A stretch of DNA of 64,000 nucleotides. Source: Paenibacillus glycanilyticus. Its GTDB lineage: Bacteria > Bacillota > Bacilli > Paenibacillales > Paenibacillaceae. This document shows positions 20,622 to 29,898 of the stretch, one piece after another. The stretch spans positions 62,001 through 126,000 of the forward strand of contig NZ_JAMBNP010000002.1 in assembly GCF_023715145.1 (NCBI RefSeq), in the 5' to 3' direction. The stretch's first letter is position 1. The number at the start of each line of letters is the position of its first letter. The notes under the pieces are model-generated. The model was given only the letters and a program-made list of their open reading frames with translations. It ran no database searches and was not told where the DNA came from. A program made the position numbers and the translations under genes.

Positions 20622-22850
20622 ATGAGAGAGGAAACGGTTAAATCGGATATTACGGTCGTAGGCGGCGGGTTAGCCGGCGTATGCGCGGCTATTGCGGCTG
20701 CGCGCCTCGGGCAAACGGTATCGCTTGTTCAGAACCGTCCCGTTCTGGGCGGCAACTCGAGCAGTGAAGTTAGAGTATGGGTATGCGGGGCGACGGGTCA
20801 CGGAAACAACCGTCATGCCCGGGAAACCGGCATTATGGGCGAGCTGTTTGTGGAGAACCAATATCGCAACAAAGAAGGCAATCCTTATCTATGGGATCTG
20901 GTCGTGCTGGAGAAGGTGCGGGCGGAATCCAATATCACCTTGTTCCTGAACACCGACGTTCATGAAGCTGTAGCGGACGGCGACAAGGAAAACCGCGTTA
21001 TCCGTTCCGCGACCGGCTGGATGATGGGATCGGAAAGACGAATCCGCTTTGAAAGCGAGTATTACCTGGATTGTACGGGGGATGGTCTCCTAGGATTCCT
21101 TGCCGGGGCCGAGTTCCGGATCGGACGCGAGGCACGCTCGGAGTTTGGCGAGGATTGGGCACCGGAGAAGGCAGACGACATTACGCTGGGCAGCACGATC
21201 CTGTTCTATACGAAGGATGCGGGCAGGCCGGTCAAATACATCGCGCCAAGCTTTGCCAAAGACATTGCAAAGACAACGATCCCGATGAAGCGCGTCATCC
21301 GCAGCGGCGATTCGGGCTGTCACTATTGGTGGATCGAATTTGGCGGAGAGCTTGATGCCGTAACGGATAACGAAGCAATCCGCGACGAGCTCTGGTCGGT
21401 TATTTACGGCGTCTGGGACTATATCAAAAACTCGGGCAAGTTCGATGCCGACAATATGACGCTGGAATGGATCGGCGCGCTTCCCGGCAAACGGGAATAC
21501 CGCCGGTTTGTCGGCGACTATATTTTGAATCAGAATGATATCATTGCCCAATCGCGATTCGAAGACGGGGTGGCCTTTGGCGGCTGGTCTATTGATCTTC
21601 ATCCGCCAAAAGGGATGTATTCGCTTGAAGGCGGCTCCAAGCATTTGCATCCGGACGGGGTATATACGATTCCTTTCCGCTCGCTTTATTCGCGCAACGT
21701 AAGCAATCTGTTATTTGCCGGCCGGAATATCAGCGCCTCCCATGTGGCTTTCGGCACAACAAGGGTAATGGGGACATGTGCCGTTGTTGGCGAAGCGGCG
21801 GGTACCGGTGCCGCGCTTTGCGTGCAGAAGGGCGTTACGCCTCGTTCATTGTACCGCGAACATCTGCAAGACCTGCGTCAAACCCTGCTGCGTCAGGATG
21901 CTTCCGTCATTGGATATGCGAATGAGGATGAGAAGGATTTGGCGCGCAAAGCACGTTTGTCGGCTTCAAGCGAGTTAAAGCAGCTTGCGCTGGAACCAGG
22001 CGAGAATGTCTACCAACTGGATAAGGATATTGCCATTGTCGTGCCGCTTGATCCGGGCATGGACGCCATTTCGTTCCTGATTAACAGCGAAGAAGCCACT
22101 GAACTGACCGCAGAGCTGTGGGACACGGGGCGTGAGGAGCGTTATATTCCGAATAAACAACAGGCGCTGTCTACCGTTAAGGTAGAAGCCGGACAAGAGC
22201 AATGGGTCCGCTTCCCGATTTCCTGGCATCCGGATCGTCCGCAGAACGGGTTTGTCATTCTGAGGGAGAATCCGCATGTGTCCGTTCATATGGCGGCAGG
22301 CCCGCAAACAGGTTTGATTATGCTTGAAAACAAAGGAAGAGAACAAACCAATCCCGATCCCGTCATGGTATGGCTTCAGCGTCATGTATTCCGCAAACTG
22401 CCAGCTCTTCGGATCGAACCGCAGACGTCCGCGTTCTCGGCCGAAAAGGCGATTGACGGTATGGTGCGTCCGTACGGCGGACCGCATATGTGGTTGTCCG
22501 GCCGGATGCAGGAAGGCAAGGAGGAGTGGATTCAGCTGTCTTGGCCGGCTGCGATTGCGGCAGGAGAAATCCACGTGACCTTTAATGATGACGTGAACGA
22601 GGACTTGATCAATCTTCATCATCATGAGACGCCGTTTGAAGTGATGCCCGAGCTGGTTAAGGACTATCGCGTTGAAGCGCTGAACGGCGGCGAATGGGTT
22701 GAAGTGGCACGCGGACAAAACAATCGTGTTCGCAAGGTTGTACACGTCCTGAGCGGGCAAATCGTAACCGATCAAATCCGCCTTGTCGTAGAGTCGACAA
22801 ACGGCAGTCCGTTTGCCGAAATTGTAGAGCTTCGTGTTTATGAGGCTTAA
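20622..22850 (+). CDS. FAD-dependent oxidoreductase (FAD_oxidored family) with C-terminal beta-sandwich
   Basis: A 742-residue cytoplasmic flavoprotein. Residues 9-35 give the dinucleotide-binding motif (DITVVGGGLAGVCAA), and the segment LDCTGDGLLGFLAG near residue 150 is typical of the PF12831 FAD-oxidoreductase family, which often sits in polysaccharide-use operons. The last 150 residues (from about 590) resemble a discoidin/F5-8C fold (AEKAIDGMVRPYGGPHMWLSG, later DYRVEALNGGEWVEVA), which is unusual for an intracellular enzyme. I chose the ATG at 20622; GGAGG lies 12 bases upstream, slightly far. It lies between the importer and the GH78-like gene, so it probably oxidises a released sugar or sugar derivative. 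The substrate is unknown. Confidence 0.8.
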   Translation: MREETVKSDITVVGGGLAGVCAAIAAARLGQTVSLVQNRPVLGGNSSSEVRVWVCGATGHGNNRHARETGIMGELFVENQYRNKEGNPYLWDLVVLEKVRAESNITLFLNTDVHEAVADGDKENRVIRSATGWMMGSERRIRFESEYYLDCTGDGLLGFLAGAEFRIGREARSEFGEDWAPEKADDITLGSTILFYTKDAGRPVKYIAPSFAKDIAKTTIPMKRVIRSGDSGCHYWWIEFGGELDAVTDNEAIRDELWSVIYGVWDYIKNSGKFDADNMTLEWIGALPGKREYRRFVGDYILNQNDIIAQSRFEDGVAFGGWSIDLHPPKGMYSLEGGSKHLHPDGVYTIPFRSLYSRNVSNLLFAGRNISASHVAFGTTRVMGTCAVVGEAAGTGAALCVQKGVTPRSLYREHLQDLRQTLLRQDASVIGYANEDEKDLARKARLSASSELKQLALEPGENVYQLDKDIAIVVPLDPGMDAISFLINSEEATELTAELWDTGREERYIPNKQQALSTVKVEAGQEQWVRFPISWHPDRPQNGFVILRENPHVSVHMAAGPQTGLIMLENKGREQTNPDPVMVWLQRHVFRKLPALRIEPQTSAFSAEKAIDGMVRPYGGPHMWLSGRMQEGKEEWIQLSWPAAIAAGEIHVTFNDDVNEDLINLHHHETPFEVMPELVKDYRVEALNGGEWVEVARGQNNRVRKVVHVLSGQIVTDQIRLVVESTNGSPFAEIVELRVYEA

Positions 22851-22877
22851 AGCTTAGGGGAAAGCGGGTGATATTGG

Positions 22878-25316
22878 GTGGCCATTTCGCGATTTGCTCG
22901 AAAGCATCCTGCGGGATTGGAATGGGGACAGGGGACCAGCATCATTTGGCATCCTGATGAAGTGGAAAATCATTATGAGCATCCCTATCAGTCCTACTGT
23001 TATTTCCGAAAGAGCTTTGAGTTAATGCCGGACGGAACGGCAGCAGGCAAGCTCCGGATATTCGCCGATTCGAAATATATGGTCTATGTGAACGGAATGT
23101 ATGCGGGGAGAGGACCTTGCAGAAGCGATCCCCGCTGGCAGTACGTGGATGAGATTGATGTATCGGAGCTGCTCCGAGCGGGGCGTAACACCATGGCGGT
23201 TATGGTCTTGTACTATGGTTACGGGACCGGTCAGTCTATAGACCGAATTCCTGCTTTGGTTGCGGAATTGCGTGTAACGGCTCCGGGGAAGGAGCCCTTC
23301 CTCATCGGGACGGATTCCTCGTGGACCTGCCGCAAATCCGATGCGTACGATGCCAGATCTCCCCGGGTGAACGGCTGCCAGGGACCCATTGAGATCTATG
23401 ATGCCAGACTTGAGCTGCAAGGCTGGCAGCTAACGGATTTTATTGAAGAGGATTGGAAGCGGGCGAAGTCGCGCGGGATAGAATTATCGCCTTTCTGGAA
23501 TTATATTGAAAGACCGATTCCGTTTATGGAAGAGAAAGAAATCGACGCAGTCAGGCTGGCAAGCCGGGGCAGCGTCCGCCAGCCGGCCGAACGATCGGGA
23601 AGAATGCATCTGGATATTATTGAAGAAACAAAGGATATTCAAGTGACCGAGGTTTCCTCCCTGCCGTTTAATATCATGTCTAGGCAGTCCGCTCCGGATG
23701 AAGCGGAAGTGCTGACCTACGATTTTGGACGGATAGAGCCTGGTTACCTGCAGCTGGACGTAACAGGAACGGCAGGTACGGTTGTGGATGTCGTGTATGC
23801 CGAAGAGCTGTGGAACGGCAGAGCGTATCTTAACGCCAACAATAACCGTTCCATAGACCGGTTTATTCTCAGCGAAGGCCGGCAGCAATTGGAGGTGCGG
23901 TTTGGCTGGAAGGCGGGCCGATACGTGCAATTAAGAATAAGGCATGCGGACTCCCGCCCCGTTAACCTGCACCGCGTCGGGCTTCGGACCCGCAAATATC
24001 CGATTGACCGGCCGGCTGCTTTCCAATGCGGCGATGAGCGGCTCCAGAAGATCTGGGACATCTCCGAGCATACGATTCGAATCTGCATGCAGGATGCTTT
24101 CGTTGATTCCCCAAGCCGGGAGCAGCAGCAGTGGATGGGGGACGGACGCTGGCAGGGCATTTATCAGACCTATTATTCCGGTGACGGAAGGTTGCACCGC
24201 AAGCTTCTGGAGCAGATCGGACAATCTCAGGACTGGCAAGGAATGACAGCTCAGCGTTATCCGGACGGCCATCATAATTATCCGCCGATTCCTTCCTTCT
24301 GCCTGCATTGGGTAAGCTCGTTCGGAGAGTATGTAAGCGCGTATGGGGATGATGGGCTTCTGGCCGAATGGTGGCCAAACATCGTTCAAGCGCTCCGCTG
24401 GTTCTCCGGCTTTGAAAATAAAGAGGGACTACTCGAGAATGTGCCGTATTGGGCTTACGTGGACGCCGGCGAAGCTCCGATCAGCCGATGGCCGGATGTA
24501 GCGCGCGGCGGAATCGTAACCTCGCTTAACCTGCTCTATCTGGAAGCCATGCAGAATGCGTTAGCCTACGCTGCGCTCCTGGAGGATCAAGATGCAGCGG
24601 GCTACTACAGGCAGGCCTGCAGCCGTCTGGCAGACGGCATCCGGAATAAGCTTTGGAATCCGGAAGAGAATGCCTATACGGAATGTCTGGTCGACGGCAT
24701 TCCGAGCAGCTTAGTCAGCGAATCTGCCAACGCATTAGCTTTGCTTGTTCTGCACGATGCCGGGGATGAGCGAAGCGATGCGATCTACCGCTCTGTGTTC
24801 GCGCCTGAAGCTGCAGGAAAAGCGATTAAGGCAAGCCCTTTCTTTATGATGGTCGTATATCGGGCTTTAATGAAAGCGAAACGGGAAGACCGAATGCTGG
24901 AACTTGTGCAGGAGAGATATGGCAGGATGCTTGATGCGGGCGCTACTTCCGTCTGGGAATGGTGGGACTTGTTCTACCGGGACGAGCATAGCGATGAGAT
25001 TTCCTTCAGCTCTGCCTGCCATGCTTGGGGAAGCATGCCGGTCATGTTATTCCTTCATTCGATCGTTGGCATTCAGCCCGTGGAGGCGAATAACCGGTTA
25101 GTGCGAATTAAGCCCCGGCTGATGGGGGATCTGACGTGGGCGGAAGGCTCCATTCCTACCGCTTCAGGTCCATTGGTTGTTCGGGTAGAACGCCAGTCCG
25201 TTCGTAGCGAAGCCGGTGCAATAACCTTAACCGTGCCGGAAGGGGTTACGGCTCTCTGCGGCGACTTATCTTACGGAACGGGTAAACACGAGGTTCTTCA
25301 TTGGAAATTTGACTAG
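22878..25316 (+). CDS. alpha-L-rhamnosidase-like GH78 protein
   Basis: An 812-residue protein without a signal peptide. The first 350 residues are beta-rich (a FADSKYMVYVNGMYAGRGPCRSDP carbohydrate-binding-like module, then a jelly roll with a TYDFGRIEPGYLQLDV strand). An (alpha/alpha)6 barrel starts near residue 385. The GH78 signature is at about 410-425 (DSPSREQQQWMGDG), matching the D...RE...GD residues that hold the catalytic acid and sugar-binding groups. A C-terminal beta-sandwich follows (IKPRLMGDLTWAEGSIPT). GH78 enzymes remove terminal alpha-L-rhamnose. The start is GTG with a weak GCGGGTGAT upstream, 28 bases after the FAD gene. It is the last gene of the importer operon. Confidence 0.88.
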   Translation: MAISRFARKHPAGLEWGQGTSIIWHPDEVENHYEHPYQSYCYFRKSFELMPDGTAAGKLRIFADSKYMVYVNGMYAGRGPCRSDPRWQYVDEIDVSELLRAGRNTMAVMVLYYGYGTGQSIDRIPALVAELRVTAPGKEPFLIGTDSSWTCRKSDAYDARSPRVNGCQGPIEIYDARLELQGWQLTDFIEEDWKRAKSRGIELSPFWNYIERPIPFMEEKEIDAVRLASRGSVRQPAERSGRMHLDIIEETKDIQVTEVSSLPFNIMSRQSAPDEAEVLTYDFGRIEPGYLQLDVTGTAGTVVDVVYAEELWNGRAYLNANNNRSIDRFILSEGRQQLEVRFGWKAGRYVQLRIRHADSRPVNLHRVGLRTRKYPIDRPAAFQCGDERLQKIWDISEHTIRICMQDAFVDSPSREQQQWMGDGRWQGIYQTYYSGDGRLHRKLLEQIGQSQDWQGMTAQRYPDGHHNYPPIPSFCLHWVSSFGEYVSAYGDDGLLAEWWPNIVQALRWFSGFENKEGLLENVPYWAYVDAGEAPISRWPDVARGGIVTSLNLLYLEAMQNALAYAALLEDQDAAGYYRQACSRLADGIRNKLWNPEENAYTECLVDGIPSSLVSESANALALLVLHDAGDERSDAIYRSVFAPEAAGKAIKASPFFMMVVYRALMKAKREDRMLELVQERYGRMLDAGATSVWEWWDLFYRDEHSDEISFSSACHAWGSMPVMLFLHSIVGIQPVEANNRLVRIKPRLMGDLTWAEGSIPTASGPLVVRVERQSVRSEAGAITLTVPEGVTALCGDLSYGTGKHEVLHWKFD

Positions 25317-25332
25317 TGCGAAAATAATTTTA

Positions 25333-25363
25333 GGTCAGCCATCGCAAGGGGCTGGCCTTTTTT
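25333..25363 (+). terminator. intrinsic terminator of the importer/GH78 operon
   Basis: GGTCAGCC and GGCTGGCC arms (one G-T pair) around a nine-base loop, followed by six T residues. Confidence 0.85.
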
Positions 25364-25408
25364 ACGTTAGCTGCCCGGTTTCATGGATTTACTTAAAGTT
25401 TTACTGTA

Positions 25409-25419
25409 GAAACGGTTTC
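25409..25419. promoter_or_regulatory. palindromic operator-like site overlapping a weak promoter
   Basis: GAAACGGTTTC is a LacI/CcpA-type half-symmetric site. It overlaps the expected -35 position (TTTCGA) of a TACAAT box at 25439-25444, with a 17-base spacer. A second site of the same style, TAAACCGCTTTA, lies at 25456-25467. Confidence 0.4.
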
Positions 25420-25487
25420 GATTCAAGGGAAGCCATGCTACAATGTAGGCACAAGTAAACCGCTTTACTCGTTAATCCAAATAGATG

Positions 25488-25501
25488 TGATAACGCTTAC
25501 A
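25488..25501 (+). promoter_or_regulatory. cre-like site before the membrane AraC regulator
   Basis: TGATAACGCTTACA differs from the cre consensus at one position. It lies 30 bases before the start codon of the regulator at 25532, downstream of the candidate promoter. Confidence 0.4.
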
Positions 25502-25531
25502 TGTAGAGTCGGGCGTGGCAGGAGGTTGAAC

Positions 25532-27802
25532 ATGCTCAAGCTTAACAATTGGTATTTACGGCTGCTCGTATCCTATTTTCCAATTCTGGTGCTTACCGTA
25601 TCCATGATCATCTTCTTGTCGTTTATTGCGGTGAATGAAATATCCCGCTCAGAGACGGCCAAGGCTGATAAAATCACGACCGGGTACGTCGTAAACAGCG
25701 TGGAACGGGCTGTACGCGAAGTCGAATTTAACGTGTTGAAGGAAGCCGAGTCGAACAAGAGCTACGCCGCTTATTTGAACGGGACATCCGAATCAACAAC
25801 GATTAAATATAATGTCGTCCATAGTCTGCGGGGGATGATTGACAATAATGATCTGGTGGAATCCATCTACTTGTACAGGCAATCGGATGATACCGTGCTG
25901 ACCTCCAGCGGCGAGACCGAGCTGTCCGAATTTGGCGACCGGGATTTTATTAAGAAGGCTATTGCAAATCGGGAGTACCAGGGATGGTCGGCAAGCCGGG
26001 AGTTCCGCGAATACGACGGACTGAAGCCGGTTCAGGTTATTTCGATGTACAAGCAGACGCCGCTTCCGTTCGGGAAAGACGGTATTCTCGTCATTAATAT
26101 TAATTTGTATGGTGTGGAGCAATTAATCGGAAGCATGACCAACCACCAAGTCTCCTTCATGCGAATCACCGATTCAGCTGCGCAACCCATTTATCCGGGG
26201 GACGGCTTGGTTCCGAAAGGAAAGGTGCTGACAACGCTAACCTCGGGATCGCTTGCGTGGACGTTTGAGAGCGGCATACAGGCTGGCCATTTGCTTAGCT
26301 GGGTATCGGTCGTCTCCTATGTATGGGTCATTATTGCGGTTCTGACCTTTGTGGTCGCCATTGTGTATATTATTTGGGTTACCCGGCGGAATTATAAGCC
26401 AATCCGGCTGATGATGAACCGTATTCAAGCCCTGCACCTCCGGGGCAGCGACGGCACGGCGGTCAAGCTGGACGATATGACGATGATTGACCGCGCGCTC
26501 GAGAATCTGATTGTCCAGTCGCAGGACCATGAGAAGGAGCAGCGCGAAAGCATTGTGCTTAGGCGCAGGCAGCTGTTTAATGAGCTTATAAGCGGACAGC
26601 GCAGCGAGCAGATGCTGGAACGGCTGCGCAGTCTGAATCTGCTTCCGAGTTCGGGAAGGTTTGCGGCTATGGTCGTCAAGCTGAATAATTACGAGGAATT
26701 TCAAGCGGACAACACGCTTCATGAGCAGAACGTATTGAAATTCGCATTAGGAAACGTCATGCAGGAGCTGGCGAATAATGAAGGACTGCAAGGGTGGGGG
26801 GAATGGTTGGCATCGGACCGGATCACGTTTGTGTTCGCTTCCGGCGACACCGGCACCCAGATGCTGGATCAGCTTCGCCGAACGGCGGAGGTTGCAAGAG
26901 AATGGGTAGAGGGACATTTGCGCTTTAACCTGTCGATCGGGATTGGTTCCATCGGAAATGAGTGGACCGGCATCGGACGCTCTTACCGGGATGCCCTGAC
27001 CGGGATGGAGTATCAATTCGCCATCGGGCGGAATGCCGTCACGTTCAGCGGGGATATCCCCCAGATTCAGCCGAATGGCATGTTCAACTACACGCAGCAG
27101 TGCACGAATTGCGTGCAGGAATTCCGTCTGACGAATGAAAGCTGGCGGGATACGTTCGAGCAGTTGTTCAAGCATTTTGAGACGGACGCCATGAAGGATG
27201 AGGATATTCTATCCCTGATACAGCTTTTCCTTCAGATGCTCAGCCGCGAGCTGAAGGAACTGTCGGACACGTTAAACGAATGTCTGGACGGTGCCAAGAT
27301 TTCGGAATTGCTCATAAGCCTCAGAGGCGCGTCAACGCTTCCGGAGATGAAAGAGCTGTTGTCGGATTACCTGATTCAAGTCTATGAGACGTATGTGGCG
27401 ATGAGCCAGACCAAAGGCTACAAAACCATGATTACCGAGATCAGGGCTTACATTCAGGAGAACTTTGCCGATCCGGATCTTTCTCTCAAGCATTTGAGCG
27501 ACCGCTTCGAAATCTCCGGCAAATATGCGAGCCATCTCTTTAAGCTCGAGTACGACATGAAGTTTGTTGATTTCCTCGTACAGCTTCGGATGCAGCAGGC
27601 GGAGCGGCTGCTCGCCGAAACGGAGGATACGGTCCAAAATATTGCGCTTCAGGTTGGATATGCTAACTCCATAACGTTTGGACGGGTATTCAAACGGCTG
27701 ACCGGCGTAACGCCCGGCGAATTCCGCAAGCTGAAGATGCGCCCTTCCAATCTGATTCTTGGCATGCAGGGCAATCGGGAGGCAGCGACTACAGAATCAT
27801 GA
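25532..27802 (+). CDS. membrane-bound AraC-family regulator with extracellular Cache-like sensor
   Basis: A 756-residue one-component regulator (YesS/YtdP type). It has a first membrane segment near residues 12-32, an extracellular sensor to about 250 (with GWSASREFREYDGLKPVQVISMYKQ typical of dCache), a second membrane segment at about 255-283, and a long cytoplasmic linker. Two AraC helix-turn-helix units lie at about 633-735 (LKHLSDRFEISGKYASHLFKLE, then IALQVGYANSITFGRVFKRL), ending GVTPGEFRKLK. It should sense an external sugar and act on DNA near the membrane. GGAGG lies six bases before the ATG at 25532; an upstream ATG at 25487 overlaps a cre-like site. The importer operon at 28193 is the probable target. 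Confidence 0.92.
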   Translation: MLKLNNWYLRLLVSYFPILVLTVSMIIFLSFIAVNEISRSETAKADKITTGYVVNSVERAVREVEFNVLKEAESNKSYAAYLNGTSESTTIKYNVVHSLRGMIDNNDLVESIYLYRQSDDTVLTSSGETELSEFGDRDFIKKAIANREYQGWSASREFREYDGLKPVQVISMYKQTPLPFGKDGILVININLYGVEQLIGSMTNHQVSFMRITDSAAQPIYPGDGLVPKGKVLTTLTSGSLAWTFESGIQAGHLLSWVSVVSYVWVIIAVLTFVVAIVYIIWVTRRNYKPIRLMMNRIQALHLRGSDGTAVKLDDMTMIDRALENLIVQSQDHEKEQRESIVLRRRQLFNELISGQRSEQMLERLRSLNLLPSSGRFAAMVVKLNNYEEFQADNTLHEQNVLKFALGNVMQELANNEGLQGWGEWLASDRITFVFASGDTGTQMLDQLRRTAEVAREWVEGHLRFNLSIGIGSIGNEWTGIGRSYRDALTGMEYQFAIGRNAVTFSGDIPQIQPNGMFNYTQQCTNCVQEFRLTNESWRDTFEQLFKHFETDAMKDEDILSLIQLFLQMLSRELKELSDTLNECLDGAKISELLISLRGASTLPEMKELLSDYLIQVYETYVAMSQTKGYKTMITEIRAYIQENFADPDLSLKHLSDRFEISGKYASHLFKLEYDMKFVDFLVQLRMQQAERLLAETEDTVQNIALQVGYANSITFGRVFKRLTGVTPGEFRKLKMRPSNLILGMQGNREAATTES

Positions 27803-27818
27803 CATTCATCTAAAATGA

Positions 27819-27866
27819 CAGCGGCGGTCCGGAAAGAGCCTTTCCTTCGGACCGCCGCTGTATTCT
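27819..27866 (+). terminator. intrinsic terminator after the membrane AraC regulator
   Basis: A very strong stem (CAGCGGCGGTCCG with its complement, continued by GAAA/TTTC) followed by TATTCTTTT. Confidence 0.85.
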
Positions 27867-28192
27867 TTTATAATGAAGAACGGGCTGCCGTTCGCGCTTG
27901 GCCAAACGCTGGAGTTTATCGCTGGAAACGGCTTTATTGCTGTGTTTTTGCTATACGGTTTATGTCGGGAAAATGATTTATTCTAAGCGCGGGAAGCCTT
28001 ATGGGGCAAGGCATCGGAGGAAAAGTTTGCACCGCCGAAACTGGTTTATTGTCACCATGCTGCAGTCCGTGTCATACTGAGGCCACTTCCCAAACCCGGA
28101 CCAACAACATCGCTTGTAAGCGTGTTCAATTAATAACAAAACCGGGTGCAGGAAACAAACCTAAAAGGGATGAAAGAGGGGTTGGGATTCGA
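27867..28192. other. leader region of the second sugar importer
   Basis: About 325 bases without a convincing gene. A 60-codon open frame at 27898-28080 has no good ribosome binding site and no recognisable features, so it is not called. GGAAACGGCTTTA near 27925 resembles the operator-like site at 25409. A TTTATTCTAA box near 27975 could be a -10 element. Nothing else was recognised. The long leader could be untranslated RNA. Confidence 0.4.
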
Positions 28193-29809
28193 ATGAAACA
28201 TAACAAAAGAGGAAGAAAAACAGCCAGCACTCTATTAACAGCTACACTAGCAGGCACCATGCTGATCAGCGCATGCAGCGGCAACGGCGGCAACGAGAAA
28301 GCAAACGAATCAACGGGAGGCGAAGCGGCTTCCGGCGGAAAAGCATCTTCACTAAAGGTTGAAGTATTCGACCGGGGCAATTCCCCCGCAGGCTCTTCGA
28401 TTACAAAAAACTACTTAACGCAGTTTGTTCAGGACAAATTCGGCACTCCTAACAATATCAACGTACAATTCGTACCGATCCCTCGTTCGGAAGAGGTTCA
28501 GAAGCTGAACGTATTGATGGCAAGCGGCAGCGACGTTCCGGACATCGTGTTCACGTATGATTCGGGTACCTTCTACCGTTACGCGCAGCAAGGCGGTCTG
28601 ACGGATCTTGGCGAGTTGCTTGATCAATACGGCCCTAACCTGAAGAAGTTCCTGGGCGACGAAACGCTCGCGTACGGCCAATATGAGGGCAAGCAATTTG
28701 CGCTCCCGGCCAAACGCTCCCACTTGGGCAAATACTCGTCGTTCATCCGTCAGGATTGGCTCGAGAAGCTGAGTATGCCGGTGCCAACAACTACGGATGA
28801 ATTGTACGCGACGCTGAAAGCGTTCAAGGAAAAGGATCCGGGTCAAACCGGCGGCAAAGTGATTCCGCTTGGCATGTCGCTTGCGCCTGCCCAATATGAG
28901 CCGCTGATCTGGTCCTTCATCGAGCCGGTAACCGATGATCAGCGTTATACGCTGACCCAGCAGCTTGGATCGCGCGACTATCCGGTCTTGCTGCCAGGCT
29001 TCAAGGAAGCGCTGCAATTCATGAACAAGCTGTATAACGAAGGACTCATGAGCGCCGATTTCAGCCTTGACGAAGACAAGAAGAAGCTGAACGAGGACGC
29101 TGCCAAAGGCCTCGTTGGTTTCTTCAGCGAAGATGATATGAACCCGTTCTATCCGGACGGTCTGTACGCGACGCTTCAGAAGAATATCCCGGATTCGAAG
29201 CTCTCCGCGGTTGATGTTTACACCAACTCCGAAGGCAAGCATCCAAAGCCGGAATACGCGCCAATCGGCATGTTCCTGATGATTCCGAAGAGCAGCCAGC
29301 ATGCCGCGGAAGCAATCAAATACCTGGATTGGATGGCTTCGGAAGGCAACCTGTTTGATATGCAAAACGGCGTTGAAGGCGAGAACTATACGCTTGAGGA
29401 TGGCGTTCCTATCGTGAAGGCCGACGCTGCGGACGAGGCGAAGAACCGCATCTACAACTATGGCGATATGGCGATCATCTCGAACGGCAAGCAGCTTGGC
29501 GATGCGGACAAGAACGTTGAAGCTTACGTAGTGGGCATGCCGGAAGCTTACCAAGAGGAAACGCGCAAAGCTTTGTCGATCTCCAGATCCGATACCATCA
29601 AGCCGGTCCTGTTCGACCGTCCGATCGAGGCGCAAGCGAAATACGGCACGGCGCTTCTTGATAAATTCAACGAGATTATCGTGAAAACAACGATGGTGAA
29701 ACCGGATCAATTCGAAAGCACATTTGAATCCGTAATGAAGGATTATATGGCAAACGGCGGTCAAGCGATTTTGGATGAGCGCACTAAAGCTTACGAGGCA
29801 ATGAAATAA
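28193..29809 (+). CDS. carbohydrate ABC transporter substrate-binding lipoprotein
   Basis: A 538-residue lipoprotein. The basic N-terminus (MKHNKRGRK) and hydrophobic stretch end in the lipobox MLISAC near residue 28, followed by a Gly/Asn/Glu-rich linker. The mature part is an extracellular solute-binding domain of the LplA type (FVPIPRSEEVQKLNVLMASGSDVPDIVF in segments). The frame is open back to 28001, but the start at 28193 is fixed by the signal peptide and by the upstream AGAGGGG. It is the first gene of an operon with two permeases and an unusual set of catabolic genes. A hairpin follows it, as for the other two sugar-binding proteins in this window. Confidence 0.93.
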   Translation: MKHNKRGRKTASTLLTATLAGTMLISACSGNGGNEKANESTGGEAASGGKASSLKVEVFDRGNSPAGSSITKNYLTQFVQDKFGTPNNINVQFVPIPRSEEVQKLNVLMASGSDVPDIVFTYDSGTFYRYAQQGGLTDLGELLDQYGPNLKKFLGDETLAYGQYEGKQFALPAKRSHLGKYSSFIRQDWLEKLSMPVPTTTDELYATLKAFKEKDPGQTGGKVIPLGMSLAPAQYEPLIWSFIEPVTDDQRYTLTQQLGSRDYPVLLPGFKEALQFMNKLYNEGLMSADFSLDEDKKKLNEDAAKGLVGFFSEDDMNPFYPDGLYATLQKNIPDSKLSAVDVYTNSEGKHPKPEYAPIGMFLMIPKSSQHAAEAIKYLDWMASEGNLFDMQNGVEGENYTLEDGVPIVKADAADEAKNRIYNYGDMAIISNGKQLGDADKNVEAYVVGMPEAYQEETRKALSISRSDTIKPVLFDRPIEAQAKYGTALLDKFNEIIVKTTMVKPDQFESTFESVMKDYMANGGQAILDERTKAYEAMK

Positions 29810-29831
29810 GACAGAATCGATGAAAAGGCTT

Positions 29832-29865
29832 GGAGACGAGGAGCGTCCATGATGCTCGCGTCTCC
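29832..29865 (+). terminator. hairpin after the second sugar-binding protein gene
   Basis: GGAGACG...GAGC pairs with GCTCGCGTCTCC with one mismatch and a bulge, around a short loop. No T run follows, so it is more likely an RNA-stabilising or processing structure than a full terminator. It overlaps the in-frame ATG at 29830 and supports the start of the next gene at 29899. Confidence 0.6.
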
Positions 29866-29898
29866 GGGCATGATCGTAAGTGGACAGGGGTGGATAGG

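Noticed and set aside
27898..28080. 60-codon open frame in the importer leader
   Set aside because: No ribosome binding site, a hydrophobic then strongly basic composition without motif, and it ends in sequence that looks untranslated. Not enough support for a leader peptide.
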